From Trichormus sp. M33_DOE_039 (lineage in GTDB: Bacteria > Cyanobacteriota > Cyanobacteriia > Cyanobacteriales > Nostocaceae), in contig DVDT01000040.1 in assembly GCA_015296085.1 (NCBI GenBank), forward strand, positions 62,001 to 126,000: a stretch of DNA of 64,000 bases, given 5' to 3'. The notes beneath the pieces are model-generated. The model searched no databases. It was not told the origin of the DNA and worked only from the letters and a program-made list of their open reading frames with translations. Positions 8,985-17,367 of the stretch are shown here, piece after piece. The position numbers and the translations under genes were made by a program. Numbering within the stretch: position 1 is the first letter of the stretch; each line of letters starts with the position of its first letter.

Positions 8985-11216
8985 TCATTTCATTTCTGCA
9001 AAATGCTCTAGTAACAAGCGATGAACAAACATATAACCTCCACCTACTTTCTGCATAAAAATTCTCTCGGTTGCATAGTCTAGAAATCTTGAATAATTCC
9101 AGGGATTTTTTCTGGTTAAAAACAAAATAAGTCGTAGAGACAAATGTTGAATAATAGCCCCTCCTCCTCCATATCCACCAAGCAATATTCCAGCAATTAA
9201 GCCGCATACAATACCAATAAATATAACAGAGATGGAAAAACCCATAAAAATTGAAGCAAACAATATAAATGATAAACCAAAAGATACTGTGCAAGCTAAA
9301 GCAAATATTATAGAGTTCTTGACAGAATTCCAGAGACCTTGATTCGGAGTTTTACTAAAATCAATTTCTACTGCTATGCGTCCCGACATTAAAATTGCTA
9401 TTAAGCCAATAATTACCATATAAATAGAGAGAAATAAATTAAAGACAATGTTAAAAAAAATTGCTCCCAACCATGTCATTAAAAGCAAACCCAGAAAATT
9501 ATCTTCTTTTTTATCGCCTTCTTTACCTCTAGAGTTGATCATTTTATTTTGATAAATAAAGTTCTGATCTGCTTTTGGGAAAAACCATATTAATGGAATC
9601 ATGAGTGGATAGGGATAAATTATTATTCCTAGCAATATATAGCTTATAAGTGATCCCGTAGATATTGCGTTCCCTGTTTGAAATAAATCAAAGAGATACA
9701 CCATTAAATAGGTATAAGGCCATACAAAAAATCCACTTAGATAAAGGAATAATGCTGGTTTAATTTTTCTCCAAGACCATTTCAACTCATTAATTATTTG
9801 AATTTCTAAGTCATCTACATTAGTAACTTGCAAAGTTGCATATATAAATGCTAACGGTAATGAGCATATACAGCCCAACATCAGTACTGATAAGAAGCCA
9901 AATAAGATGTTATAAAAAAAATTAGGATCTGTCAGTATATATATACCACCCTCAATTTTTGACCAGACTATACCAGCTATTATAATAATTCCCATCATTG
10001 AGAATATAATTGGCGTTAAAACAAATGATAATAAGAAACCGTACAACCAATTTTCACATAAATTCAACCAAATATTCGGTTGTAAGTTTTCAATCAAGAA
10101 TATAGATTGAGAGCTTGACTTCATTTTCGCCGCCAGGAAAATAAGCCATGATTTTGCTTGGCTCTCTTTGTAAATATCTTTTCTAATACGTCGCCTAAAA
10201 AACATTCTGTTAATGTAAACATTAAATATTTCGCTGATATATTCTTGGGTAGATTTATTTGAGTGAAACTCTTGAATGGAACTACCAGAATAGGCAAGAG
10301 CAGTAACATTTAACATCAGAGGTGTTTTAAGAAGTTCTTGGAAGACAGTATCTTTCTGAGCTAAATTTCGGATAGAAGATAGTTCATCACCCCATGCAAG
10401 TAAGTAGTGATCAACTTGCTCATCACTCAAAGCTTTTATGAAAACTGCACCTTGTAATTTGAGTTTTTTAGAGAGTGAATTATAATCTTTTATACGGCTA
10501 CACACAACTTTTGCTGTTCTGCCATACTCTTGATTAAATTGATTTAGTGCTGCTACACATTCATCACGGAAATCAGATTTAACTTCATCTAAACCATCTA
10601 GTAAGAGTAGGAGCTTCTCTTCCTGAATATAGACTTTACTCAACGTTGGTGGTACTTGATATTTCTCTTTTAACTCATGAACTAACCATTCAGTGATAGG
10701 TTGCTTTTTAATTCCCCAAGAAGATAGATTAAACACTACGGGGATTGGATGATTTACATCTTTTTCAGCACACATGAGTAGATCACGTCCAAACTCTAGT
10801 AAAGTTATTGTTTTACCTGAACCTGGTTCTCCAAGAATTAGAAGAGTTGCACTGTGTCCCATTTGGTTAAATAGATCAATAATTCGAGTACCAGTCGGTA
10901 TACTTTGCCTGATACGTTCAGGTGTTACCCAATCTAACTTGAAGGGTTGCTCTACTGCATCTAAATGCTTTTCCAAGTTAAGCTCGATAAGTGCCTGATT
11001 ATAAAGTGATTTTTCTAGAACGCCCTGAATCCAAAAATTTCTTACCTTATCAATTAATACCTTGCGATTTTGAAATTCTTCTTGTTTAGAGGAATCTTTA
11101 CCGAGAAATAAAAATTGTAGCTGCCATAAGTCACGTAATGCTTGTCCAATTTGACCCTGAACTGTAGATTTCTTAATATTTAAACTCTGGCGTTTCTTAT
11201 GTGGGTCATTATTCAT
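8985..11216 (-). CDS. NACHT-domain STAND NTPase with polytopic C-terminal membrane domain
   Basis: A 743-aa protein, third gene of a three-gene minus-strand operon. Order: an N-terminal linker with the shared motif GQIGQALRD (21-29); a NACHT NTPase with Walker A GEPGSGKT (129-136) and Walker B LLLLLDGLDEV (202-212, Mg-binding acids D207/D210/E211); then from ~385 a multipass region of about eight hydrophobic segments; and a cyanobacterial NACHT-type tail ending in FVHRLLLEHFAEM. STAND NTPases are switch proteins, often in antiphage or cell-death defence. A C-terminal membrane domain would fit a membrane-acting effector, but the trigger and the outcome are not visible. It starts 36 bp after the truncated NACHT gene. 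Confidence 0.8.
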   Translation of the reverse strand: MNNDPHKKRQSLNIKKSTVQGQIGQALRDLWQLQFLFLGKDSSKQEEFQNRKVLIDKVRNFWIQGVLEKSLYNQALIELNLEKHLDAVEQPFKLDWVTPERIRQSIPTGTRIIDLFNQMGHSATLLILGEPGSGKTITLLEFGRDLLMCAEKDVNHPIPVVFNLSSWGIKKQPITEWLVHELKEKYQVPPTLSKVYIQEEKLLLLLDGLDEVKSDFRDECVAALNQFNQEYGRTAKVVCSRIKDYNSLSKKLKLQGAVFIKALSDEQVDHYLLAWGDELSSIRNLAQKDTVFQELLKTPLMLNVTALAYSGSSIQEFHSNKSTQEYISEIFNVYINRMFFRRRIRKDIYKESQAKSWLIFLAAKMKSSSQSIFLIENLQPNIWLNLCENWLYGFLLSFVLTPIIFSMMGIIIIAGIVWSKIEGGIYILTDPNFFYNILFGFLSVLMLGCICSLPLAFIYATLQVTNVDDLEIQIINELKWSWRKIKPALFLYLSGFFVWPYTYLMVYLFDLFQTGNAISTGSLISYILLGIIIYPYPLMIPLIWFFPKADQNFIYQNKMINSRGKEGDKKEDNFLGLLLMTWLGAIFFNIVFNLFLSIYMVIIGLIAILMSGRIAVEIDFSKTPNQGLWNSVKNSIIFALACTVSFGLSFILFASIFMGFSISVIFIGIVCGLIAGILLGGYGGGGAIIQHLSLRLILFLTRKNPWNYSRFLDYATERIFMQKVGGGYMFVHRLLLEHFAEMK

Positions 11217-11252
11217 ATATTTGATTGTTGAGAAAAAATTTACAATTTATTT

Positions 11253-12149
11253 CTAATAAGGATCTCTAGCGGAAAATGATGAAATACAACCTTTAATCTG
11301 AACAGCAAATTGAAACAAAAGCTTCTTACTCAATTTTTCATAATCCTGCTTACGCGAACACATAACTATTTCTACTTTTCCATACTGCTGAACAAACTCA
11401 TTGATGGCAATTACACATGATTTTCTGCTCCATCTATGAACTTCATGGAATCCATCTAGTAATATAAGCAAGTGCTGATCTTCAACCCAAAGCTTACCTA
11501 CTTTTCTAGAAATTTGATATTTATCTTCAAGTTCAAATACTAACCAATCGGCAACCTTTTGTCTTCTGCTTTTTAAAGAAGAAATATTTAAAACTACCGG
11601 TAAAGGGAAATTATCATCATATACAGCACGACTAATAAACATACTCGCAAGCTCTAAAAGAATTCGTGTTTTTCCTGAGCCTGAATCGCCCAGTATTAGA
11701 AGAGATGCTCCTTCTCCTAATTGGTCAAATATATCGATCACCTTTGTACCTAAAGGTAAATTCCTACGCAGTTGCTCAGGAGTTTCGTAAACATTTCCCC
11801 ATGAAGTTTGTAAAACATCAAGACATTCCTCTAACTTGAAATCAAGCAGTGGCTTTTTATGAGCAATTTCGTAGAGAACATTATCGATCCAATAATTTTT
11901 TATCTTTTCAAGCAGAACTTTTCTTGCAAGTCTTGCTTGTTGCATATCTTTTTGTTGTCTCCCAAATATAAATTGAACTTGATGTAAATCTCGTCCAGAT
12001 TGCCCAATTTGGCTATTATTGAGCGGTTCATCTCCAAATATAAGCCGGAGTTGATTTACATCTCGTCCAGCTTGACCGATTTGACCTTCTAATGAAGCAC
12101 TTTCTATATTGATCTCTTGTTGCTGGCTTTGCTCTGGTTGGTCATTCAT
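11253..12149 (-). CDS. truncated NACHT-type protein with degenerate Walker B and duplicated N-terminal motif
   Basis: A 298-aa protein collinear with the first ~290 residues of the downstream NACHT protein. It then ends abruptly in an unrelated tail (CISSFSARDPY), so sensor and membrane regions are missing. Walker A GDSGSGKT (154-161) is intact. Walker B reads LLDGFHEV (231-238), with His235 replacing the second Asp of the DGxDE pattern. The N-terminus carries the shared motif twice: GQIGQAGRD (22-30) and SQIGQSGRD (46-54). It may be a regulatory partner, a decoy or a decaying duplicate; the duplicated motif and the intact reading frame argue for some retained function. It lies 15 bp after the small upstream gene. 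Confidence 0.7.
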   Translation of the reverse strand: MNDQPEQSQQQEINIESASLEGQIGQAGRDVNQLRLIFGDEPLNNSQIGQSGRDLHQVQFIFGRQQKDMQQARLARKVLLEKIKNYWIDNVLYEIAHKKPLLDFKLEECLDVLQTSWGNVYETPEQLRRNLPLGTKVIDIFDQLGEGASLLILGDSGSGKTRILLELASMFISRAVYDDNFPLPVVLNISSLKSRRQKVADWLVFELEDKYQISRKVGKLWVEDQHLLILLDGFHEVHRWSRKSCVIAINEFVQQYGKVEIVMCSRKQDYEKLSKKLLFQFAVQIKGCISSFSARDPY

Positions 12150-12164
12150 ATCTTTCTCGTCTCA

Positions 12165-12605
12165 TTACATAAAAAGTAGCGTTTTGGCTACCACGCCCAA
12201 CCAAGGAGCTAATTGAGTAGTAACTGGCTCTAACTTCTTCCACAGTCCTTCACCTGCCCCAACTGCTTCATTTGCTTCTTTAAGAACTTTAGTGGCTCTC
12301 TGCAAGCTCTTGGTTGCAAAATCCTTATCAGGCTCTTTTGCTTGTGCTTCATCTTTTGCGGACTCTATATGCTTAATAGCCTTTTCCTTATATTCTTTTG
12401 GTAACTCTGAAGTCTCAAACAAATTTTCTATTTGAGTGATAAGTTCCACTACTTCAGCAGATGTTAATTGCTTCACAGTGTTTCCACTTACAATCCTTTG
12501 AGTTTGGGTTAAATCACGCCCTGCTTGCCCTATTTGCACACCACCAGAAAACTGACCACCATTAATATTTAAGGATTGTGAGGGTGAGGGTTTTTCTTCT
12601 GACAT
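12165..12605 (-). CDS. small helical protein with RHIM-like N-terminal motif, partner of NACHT genes
   Basis: A 146-aa protein, first gene of the NACHT operon. An upstream in-frame TTG at 12620 would add five residues, but the ATG at 12605 has a well-placed GAAGG eight bases upstream, so I chose it. A disordered Ser/Pro/Lys N-terminus leads into GGVQIGQAGRDLTQTQ (21-36), whose V-Q-I-G tetrad looks like a RHIM-type amyloid core. The remainder (about 48-146) is helical and charged (Glu/Lys/Ala), ending in a more hydrophobic stretch (PWLGVVAKTLL). The same motif occurs in both downstream NACHT proteins, suggesting homotypic assembly. I know no named family for the helical part. Confidence 0.7.
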   Translation of the reverse strand: MSEEKPSPSQSLNINGGQFSGGVQIGQAGRDLTQTQRIVSGNTVKQLTSAEVVELITQIENLFETSELPKEYKEKAIKHIESAKDEAQAKEPDKDFATKSLQRATKVLKEANEAVGAGEGLWKKLEPVTTQLAPWLGVVAKTLLFM

Positions 12606-13304
12606 TTTTGTTACCTTCAATACAACTAGATCACTATTGTATTTGGGCTAAGAGTCTTTGTCAGGATAGAATATACGGGCTGAATTCTCTTTAAAAACGT
12701 CAGTTTAACTTAAATCTTGCAAACGAGACATACCAAAAATAGGCAAATAAATGTAACAACGTAAGATAGGGTTAGGAAGTACGATGAATAGAAAAACAAG
12801 TCAATAAGGGAAATTACAGAGAGTTATAGGGTATGTTCCGCAGAGAGATCTCTAAAGCTGGGGTTTCGCCATGCCTTGAGATTCGCATTTGCTGTATTCA
12901 GTCAAAATATGAGAAAAAGGGTGTGCAATAAATTTAAACCGCAAGAAGAATAGAAAAATTCTTGCTCACACCCAACAATTAGTGTGTACCTTGATGTCGT
13001 GAATTTCGTCGCTGTATCAACGCCAAAATTTAAGCTGTCACGTATATAATTTGCACATTAGCTCGACTTTTGACTTAACACAGACAACCATTAGGTATAC
13101 AACTCATCTACGCATTAACTACTAAATAGTAGCTACATAAATACTTCGATAAGCATATATTTTATTACCTAAGCACTTGTGTTGTTACTAGGGCTGTGTA
13201 ATAATACTAAGCTAATCTACTACAAGTCGATAGATAAATAGTATTTTGTGTCTCGCGCCGATACAGCACGAACAATTTAGTTTGGATACCTTGGGGAGTA
13301 CGCA
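12606..13304. other. 699-bp intergenic region between divergent genes
   Basis: AT-rich spacer holding the promoters of the NACHT operon (minus) and the redoxin gene (plus). No ORF is convincing. The only clear structure is the nested hairpin at 12919-12973, listed separately. Confidence 0.6.
12919..12973 (-). other. nested hairpin with T-run on the minus strand, possible small RNA 3' end
   Basis: GGGTGTG (12919-12925) pairs with CACACCC (12967-12973), and inside it GCAAGAA (12941-12947) pairs with TTCTTGC (12959-12965). On the minus strand the structure is followed by five T residues, as in an intrinsic terminator. No gene ends here, which is why a small RNA is considered. Confidence 0.35.
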
Positions 13305-13913
13305 ATGGTCAAGACTTCTTCAACAATGTTACCTTTAGGCACTTTAGCACCTGATTTCCAATTACCAGATGTGGTTACCGGTAAAACAATTTCTCTCAAT
13401 AATTTTGCTAACAAAAAAGCCTTGTTAGTGATATTTTTGAGTCGTCATTGTCCCTATGTGCAGCATATCAAATTTGAATTAGCCAAACTGGGTAAAGACT
13501 ATATACAAAGCATGGATATTAATATAGGAATTGTGGCAATTAGTGCTAATGATGTTAATACCTACCCTGATGATGCACCACAATCTTTGAAGGCTTTTGC
13601 ACAAGAGTTAGATTTAAATTATCCCCTGCTGTTTGACGAAACACAAAAAACGGCTAAAGACTTTTTTGCTGCTTGTACTCCTGACTTTTTTCTCTTTGAT
13701 GCTACACAGAGACTTGTCTATCGTGGCCAGCTAGACGATAGCCGTCCACAGAATGGGATACCCGTCACTGGAAAAGACTTGCGAGCTGCAATTGAAACTG
13801 TTTTAAGAGGTCGTCCTGTTATTTGGGAACAAAAACCAAGTATTGGTTGTAACATTAAATGGCAACCAGGAAATGAACCTGTATATTTCAAAAATCCAGC
13901 GATCGCAGTTTAA
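13305..13913 (+). CDS. thioredoxin-fold redoxin (AhpC/TSA-like)
   Basis: A 202-aa peroxiredoxin-like protein. The start TLAPDFQLPDVVTGKTISL is the typical AhpC/TSA entry, followed by VIFLSRHCPYVQH, which places a single Cys where the redox-active Cys sits. A second conserved-looking segment, TPDFFLFDATQRLVYRGQLDD, is characteristic of cyanobacterial thioredoxin-family proteins of about 190-200 aa. The Cys-Pro-x3 context lacks a CxxC, so disulfide-isomerase chemistry is unlikely and peroxide or thiol reduction is more plausible. ATG at 13305 has GGGGAG upstream. It appears monocistronic. Confidence 0.8.
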   Translation: MVKTSSTMLPLGTLAPDFQLPDVVTGKTISLNNFANKKALLVIFLSRHCPYVQHIKFELAKLGKDYIQSMDINIGIVAISANDVNTYPDDAPQSLKAFAQELDLNYPLLFDETQKTAKDFFAACTPDFFLFDATQRLVYRGQLDDSRPQNGIPVTGKDLRAAIETVLRGRPVIWEQKPSIGCNIKWQPGNEPVYFKNPAIAV

Positions 13914-14176
13914 TAAATAATTGATATCTGCCTGCTTCGGAATCACAATATTGCTTAATCTTCCACCATAATCAATTATGGGAAATATAGGTATATTAGA
14001 GGATGACAACAATATTTGTTCTCTATGCCTATATTTTTGCTAATTTGGAAAATATGTTAATTTGACATATTAACTGCTAATTCATACTGGAAAATAAAGC
14101 GACATATACACACATATTTGCAATCAAAAATTAATCATCCTTAAGTATGGAATTGTGAATAATTCAGGAGTAATTT

Positions 14177-14926
14177 ATGACAGGAAAACTAGATGCTAAA
14201 GTAGCGATCATTACAGGTGCTTCTTCAGGGATTGGGGAAGCTACAGCGATCGCTTTAGCAGCAGAAGGTGCGACAGTGGCGATTGCAGCCAGAAGAGGCG
14301 AGCGTTTGGAAGCGTTAGCAAAACGCATTGCAGATAGGGGCGGAAAAGCATTACCCATCATGACTGATATCACCGACGAAACCCAAGCTAACAACCTGAT
14401 TAACCAGACAAATGCAGATTTAGGAAAAGTGGATATTCTTGTGAACAACGCAGGTGTGGCGTTGACTGGTAACATTGCTGGCGGGAACACTTCCGACTGG
14501 CGGCGAATGTTTGATGTTAATGTCTTCGGTGTGCTTTACACTACTCACGCAGTCCTACCCATATTTCAAGCTCAAGGTAGTGGTCATATTGTTAATATCT
14601 CATCAGTAGCAGGTCGCATTGCACGCGCAGGTGTCGGTATATATAACGCCACCAAATGGGGTGTGAATGCGATCTCAGAATCTTTACGCCAGGAAGTGTT
14701 AAAAGATAATATCCGCGTCACTGTTATCGAGCCTGGTTTAGTCGAGACAGAAATCAATAATCATGTTACTGATCCTGTAGCCAAAAAAAATGTTGAAGAA
14801 CGATTAAAGGCCATCACACCACTACAGAGTGAAGATATTGCAGCGGCGATCGCCTATGCTGTGACTCAACCACCCCATGTTAACGTGAATGAAATTCTCA
14901 TTCGACCAACTCACCAAGAACGTTAG
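14177..14926 (+). CDS. classical SDR-family oxidoreductase
   Basis: A 249-aa classical short-chain dehydrogenase, cytosolic and NAD(P)-dependent. The cofactor motif TGASSGIG is near residue 14, NNAG is present (VNNAGVALTG), the active-site Ser lies in NISSVAGR, and the catalytic Tyr/Lys are in YNATKWG. The set is complete, so it should be active. The substrate cannot be inferred; the closest general type is the serine/3-hydroxy-acid dehydrogenase (YdfG-like) group. The ATG at 14177 has CAGGAG seven bases upstream. Preceded by ~260 bp of AT-rich non-coding DNA. Confidence 0.85.
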   Translation: MTGKLDAKVAIITGASSGIGEATAIALAAEGATVAIAARRGERLEALAKRIADRGGKALPIMTDITDETQANNLINQTNADLGKVDILVNNAGVALTGNIAGGNTSDWRRMFDVNVFGVLYTTHAVLPIFQAQGSGHIVNISSVAGRIARAGVGIYNATKWGVNAISESLRQEVLKDNIRVTVIEPGLVETEINNHVTDPVAKKNVEERLKAITPLQSEDIAAAIAYAVTQPPHVNVNEILIRPTHQER

Positions 14927-15007
14927 GGTGAGAGTATTGTGAGCTGATATGGGAATTTATAAGTAGCCATCATGAACTGCGTACATAAGAAAACGTGAAA
15001 AAGTCTT

Positions 15008-15069
15008 TCCCTTACACCCTTACACCCCTACACCCTTACACCCTTACACCCCTACACCCCTACACCCCT
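15008..15069. repeat. heptameric tandem repeat (TACACCC type, about 8 units)
   Basis: Alternating CTTACACC/CCTACACC units directly upstream of the deaminase gene. This is the longest repeat of this class in the window, and it runs to within 16 bases of the ATG at 15085. Confidence 0.85.
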
Positions 15070-15084
15070 TTTTCAAGCTAGAAT

Positions 15085-15513
15085 ATGGATGCAGTATTTA
15101 TGCTCGCTGCTTTGGTTGAAAGTAGAAAAGCATTACCGGAATGTTTACCTAATCCACCAGTCGGCTGTGTAATCGTAGATAAGGAAGAAATAGTAGCTCA
15201 AGGATATACACAGCCACCAGGGAAACATCATGCTGAAATTCACGCACTCAACCATATTCAAGGAAAAGCTTTCAACTGCTTGAAAATGTATGTCACTCTT
15301 GAACCTTGTTCTTTTTATGGGCGTACACCTGCGTGTGCTTTAACTATTGCTGAAGATCCTCGCGTACATGAAATATATGTATCTGTAGTTGATCCAGATC
15401 CCCGCAATAATGGTCAAGGATTGGAAATTATTAGAAAAGCTGGAAAGACAGTTTATGTCGGGTTATGTGCCGATGAGGTCAACGCTTTTCTCAGACAATA
15501 TTTACTAAAATGA
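15085..15513 (+). CDS. RibD-type cytidine/deoxycytidylate deaminase-fold protein
   Basis: A 142-aa stand-alone deaminase domain. Zinc site: H49-A-E51, then P-C75-S-F-Y-G-R-T-P-A-C84, the PCxxxGRTPxC pattern of the RibD pyrimidine deaminase domain. PNPPVGCVIV near residue 22 is also RibD-like. The RibD reductase domain is absent, so this is not a complete bifunctional RibD. It might deaminate the riboflavin-pathway pyrimidine or a related base. The stop codon overlaps the start of the next gene (ATGA), indicating translational coupling with the DOPA-dioxygenase-like protein. The heptamer repeat sits right upstream of its start. Confidence 0.85.
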   Translation: MDAVFMLAALVESRKALPECLPNPPVGCVIVDKEEIVAQGYTQPPGKHHAEIHALNHIQGKAFNCLKMYVTLEPCSFYGRTPACALTIAEDPRVHEIYVSVVDPDPRNNGQGLEIIRKAGKTVYVGLCADEVNAFLRQYLLK

Positions 15514-15896
15514 TACAAAATGATCTAGGTCAAACCATGAAAGAAAATAGCATCATCATCGGTTTTCATGCTCATGTATACTCTGATCCAGAAACTCGTG
15601 ATGTTGCCGCTAGGATACGTGAAAGTTTAGATGCTAGATTTGAAGTGCGCCTGGGACGCTGGCATGATCAGCCAATTGGGCCGCATCCAAAATCAATGTA
15701 TCAAGTCGCCTTTGCACCTAACCAATTTCCTCAAATCGTACCCTGGCTAATGCTGAACCGTGAAGGATTAGATATCCTTGTCCACCCTGAGACGGGTGAT
15801 GATCTCACAGACCACACAGCACACGCTTTATGGTTAGGAGAAAAACTAGATTTAAATATCAACTTCCTGCAACGAATCAGACCTAACGCTTCCTAA
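15510..15896 (+). CDS. DOPA 4,5-dioxygenase family protein
   Basis: A 128-aa small protein of the DOPA 4,5-dioxygenase family (extradiol ring-cleaving fold known from fungal muscaflavin/betalamic acid synthesis). Histidines likely to bind the metal appear in GFHAHVYSD, GPHPKSMYQV and ILVHPETGDDLTDH. Cyanobacterial members of this size are common, but their physiological substrate is unclear. Coupled to the deaminase by a four-base ATGA overlap. A second in-frame ATG at 15537 (MKENSI) is closer to the conserved core and could be the true start. Confidence 0.8.
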   Translation: MIQNDLGQTMKENSIIIGFHAHVYSDPETRDVAARIRESLDARFEVRLGRWHDQPIGPHPKSMYQVAFAPNQFPQIVPWLMLNREGLDILVHPETGDDLTDHTAHALWLGEKLDLNINFLQRIRPNAS

Positions 15897-15944
15897 TTAC
15901 ACTTGCGTGCTAAGGTGAGTCCATCTGCGATTGCAATCTTAAGT

Positions 15945-16282
15945 CTATGCGATCATCAGTTTTATTCCAGATGGAGACCGCGCTTTCGCTACCTCCGCTT
16001 CTCGTCGCTGCGCCTGCTCTCGCTGGGTTGTCTCCTGCCGCAACTGAGCCATTTTCAGATTTGCCTCTACCCTTGCCAGCAGTTCACGAACCGAGAAAGG
16101 TTTGATAGATAGTCATCGCCTCCCGCTGGGAGTCCTTCGATGCAAGAGAAATCCAGTAGGGTATTGACCAGTTTCAGCAAACGGAGAGAATTGCGGTGAA
16201 CAGTTTCCAGTTGCTCGCGATCGCTCGCATTCAGTACTGACAAATTGCTGTATATAGCTTTGAAGCTAGTAAAGACTACCAT
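15945..16282 (-). pseudogene. remnant of a hybrid sensor histidine kinase/response regulator
   Basis: The minus strand from ~16240 reads DREQLETVHRNSLRLL then LVNTLLDFS, a HisKA dimerisation helix. It passes straight into EGLPAGGDDYL, the end of a receiver domain, so the ATPase domain and most of the receiver are deleted. Just after DDY the frame breaks. One frame over, the sequence continues as IKPFSVRELLARVEANLKM and AQLRQETTQREQA to a TAG at 15945. Restoring one base gives DDYLIKPFSV, so a single-base deletion is the simplest explanation. No phospho-acceptor His region start or catalytic domain remains. Confidence 0.8.
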
Positions 16283-16323
16283 TGCTTAGTTTTTGCTTAC
16301 CGCTGCTAAATTCCATAAAGAAA

Positions 16324-16344
16324 ACCCTCATAAATACTATGAGG
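16324..16344 (-). terminator. intrinsic terminator of rbp-rpsU
   Basis: On the minus strand CCCTCATA-gtatt-TATGAGGG is followed by TTTTCTTT, 27 bp after the rpsU stop codon. Confidence 0.8.
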
Positions 16345-16370
16345 GCATTAGTTTATACCTATGTCATTCT

Positions 16371-16559
16371 TTAACGACGGAAACGTCTTTTACCCTGCTT
16401 CTGCAAGGCTTGTTTTTTGCGCTTGGATTTTTCAATAGGCGTTTCAAAGTGACGATGCTTCCTCATATCCTGAAAAATCCCTGCCTTGGAAACTTCTCTC
16501 TTAAATCGGCGTAAGGCTGACTCAAGGTGTTCATTTTCACCCACTACTATTTGGGTCAT
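16371..16559 (-). CDS. rpsU: 30S ribosomal protein S21
   Basis: A 62-aa basic protein. [20 protein letters not shown] followed by a helical RE-V-x-K-A-G-I stretch and a Lys/Arg tail ending KRRFRR is ribosomal protein S21 of the small subunit, which helps position mRNA near the anti-Shine-Dalgarno. It lies 115 bp downstream of the RRM protein gene on the same strand, the rbp-rpsU pairing described in Anabaena. The terminator at 16324 closes the unit. A plus-strand ORF over the same DNA is a shadow. Confidence 0.95.
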   Translation of the reverse strand: MTQIVVGENEHLESALRRFKREVSKAGIFQDMRKHRHFETPIEKSKRKKQALQKQGKRRFRR

Positions 16560-16674
16560 TATCTCTCCTACTAAATTGACTTTATCAATGGCCTGATTAG
16601 GTGTTGACAGTACAAAGAAATATTAATTTCTTGTCTGCCCTAAAAATTTGCTCTTCAAATTTTAGGTTCAAAGC

Positions 16675-16983
16675 TTAGTAGCGGTTACGTCCACCGCCAC
16701 CACCGTATCCACCTCGGTTGCCACCAGACGAACCTCTGTCTTCTCTGGGCTTGGCTTTGTTAACTTTGAGGTCACGACCCATCCATTCCGCACCATCAAG
16801 ACCATCAATGGCAGCTGCTTCTTCAGCATCTGTTTCCATTTCCACGAAAGCGAAGCCGCGCGGACGACCTGTTTCCCGGTCTGTAGGTACTTGAACCCGC
16901 TTTACAGTACCATATTCAGCAAAAACAGCCTTGATATCATCTTCCGTAACTTGGTAGGAGAGATTACCTACATAAATTGACAT
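16675..16983 (-). CDS. rbp: glycine-rich RRM RNA-binding protein (Rbp family)
   Basis: A 102-aa protein with one RRM: RNP2 IYVGNL at residues 3-8 and RNP1 RGFAFVEM at 42-49. A short Gly/Arg/Tyr-rich tail follows (GGNRGGYGGGGGRNRY). This is the cyanobacterial Rbp family, several members of which are cold-induced in Anabaena, with regulation in the long 5' leader. Located upstream of rpsU, as known for rbpA1 in Anabaena. The ATG at 16983 has GGAGAAA a few bases upstream. Which numbered paralogue (rbpA1, B, C...) cannot be settled from sequence alone. Confidence 0.93.
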   Translation of the reverse strand: MSIYVGNLSYQVTEDDIKAVFAEYGTVKRVQVPTDRETGRPRGFAFVEMETDAEEAAAIDGLDGAEWMGRDLKVNKAKPREDRGSSGGNRGGYGGGGGRNRY

Positions 16984-17367
16984 TGATTTTCTCCAAAATC
17001 ATAAATGTGTAGAGATTTAAATTTCGGAGAGAAGCCTGTAAATAATAAAAACAAACACTGCCACCGAATTAACTCTCGTTATCTAGGATGACATAGAAGC
17101 CAATTCTCTGCATCTAGTAGATAATTAACAGATGGTTAACTAGTGATGTGATGATGTGTGTGCGATCGCTTCATTTGTACTCAATGCTAGAAATTGATCT
17201 TTTAGATGTACTAAGGGTGATAGCTAATGCCCTGATAACTGTTTTACAAAAATATATATAGTTGTGGGAAAACAGTAAGTAGCGTTTTTGTGTGAACAAT
17301 GTGGCAATGTCAACACTTGTAGCACTTCGAGCTATCGTAGGTACGCTTTTGCACCCTTATACAATCG
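16984..17367. other. rbp upstream region, 384 bp without genes
   Basis: Contains the promoter and leader of the rbp-rpsU unit and one HIP1 octamer near 17162. I see no ORF or RNA gene. The long AT-rich leader is compatible with the cold-regulated leaders known for this family, but no specific element can be pointed to. Confidence 0.5.

Noticed and set aside
16293-16514. 73-aa plus-strand ORF
   Set aside because: Shadow of rpsU on the opposite strand and of its terminator.
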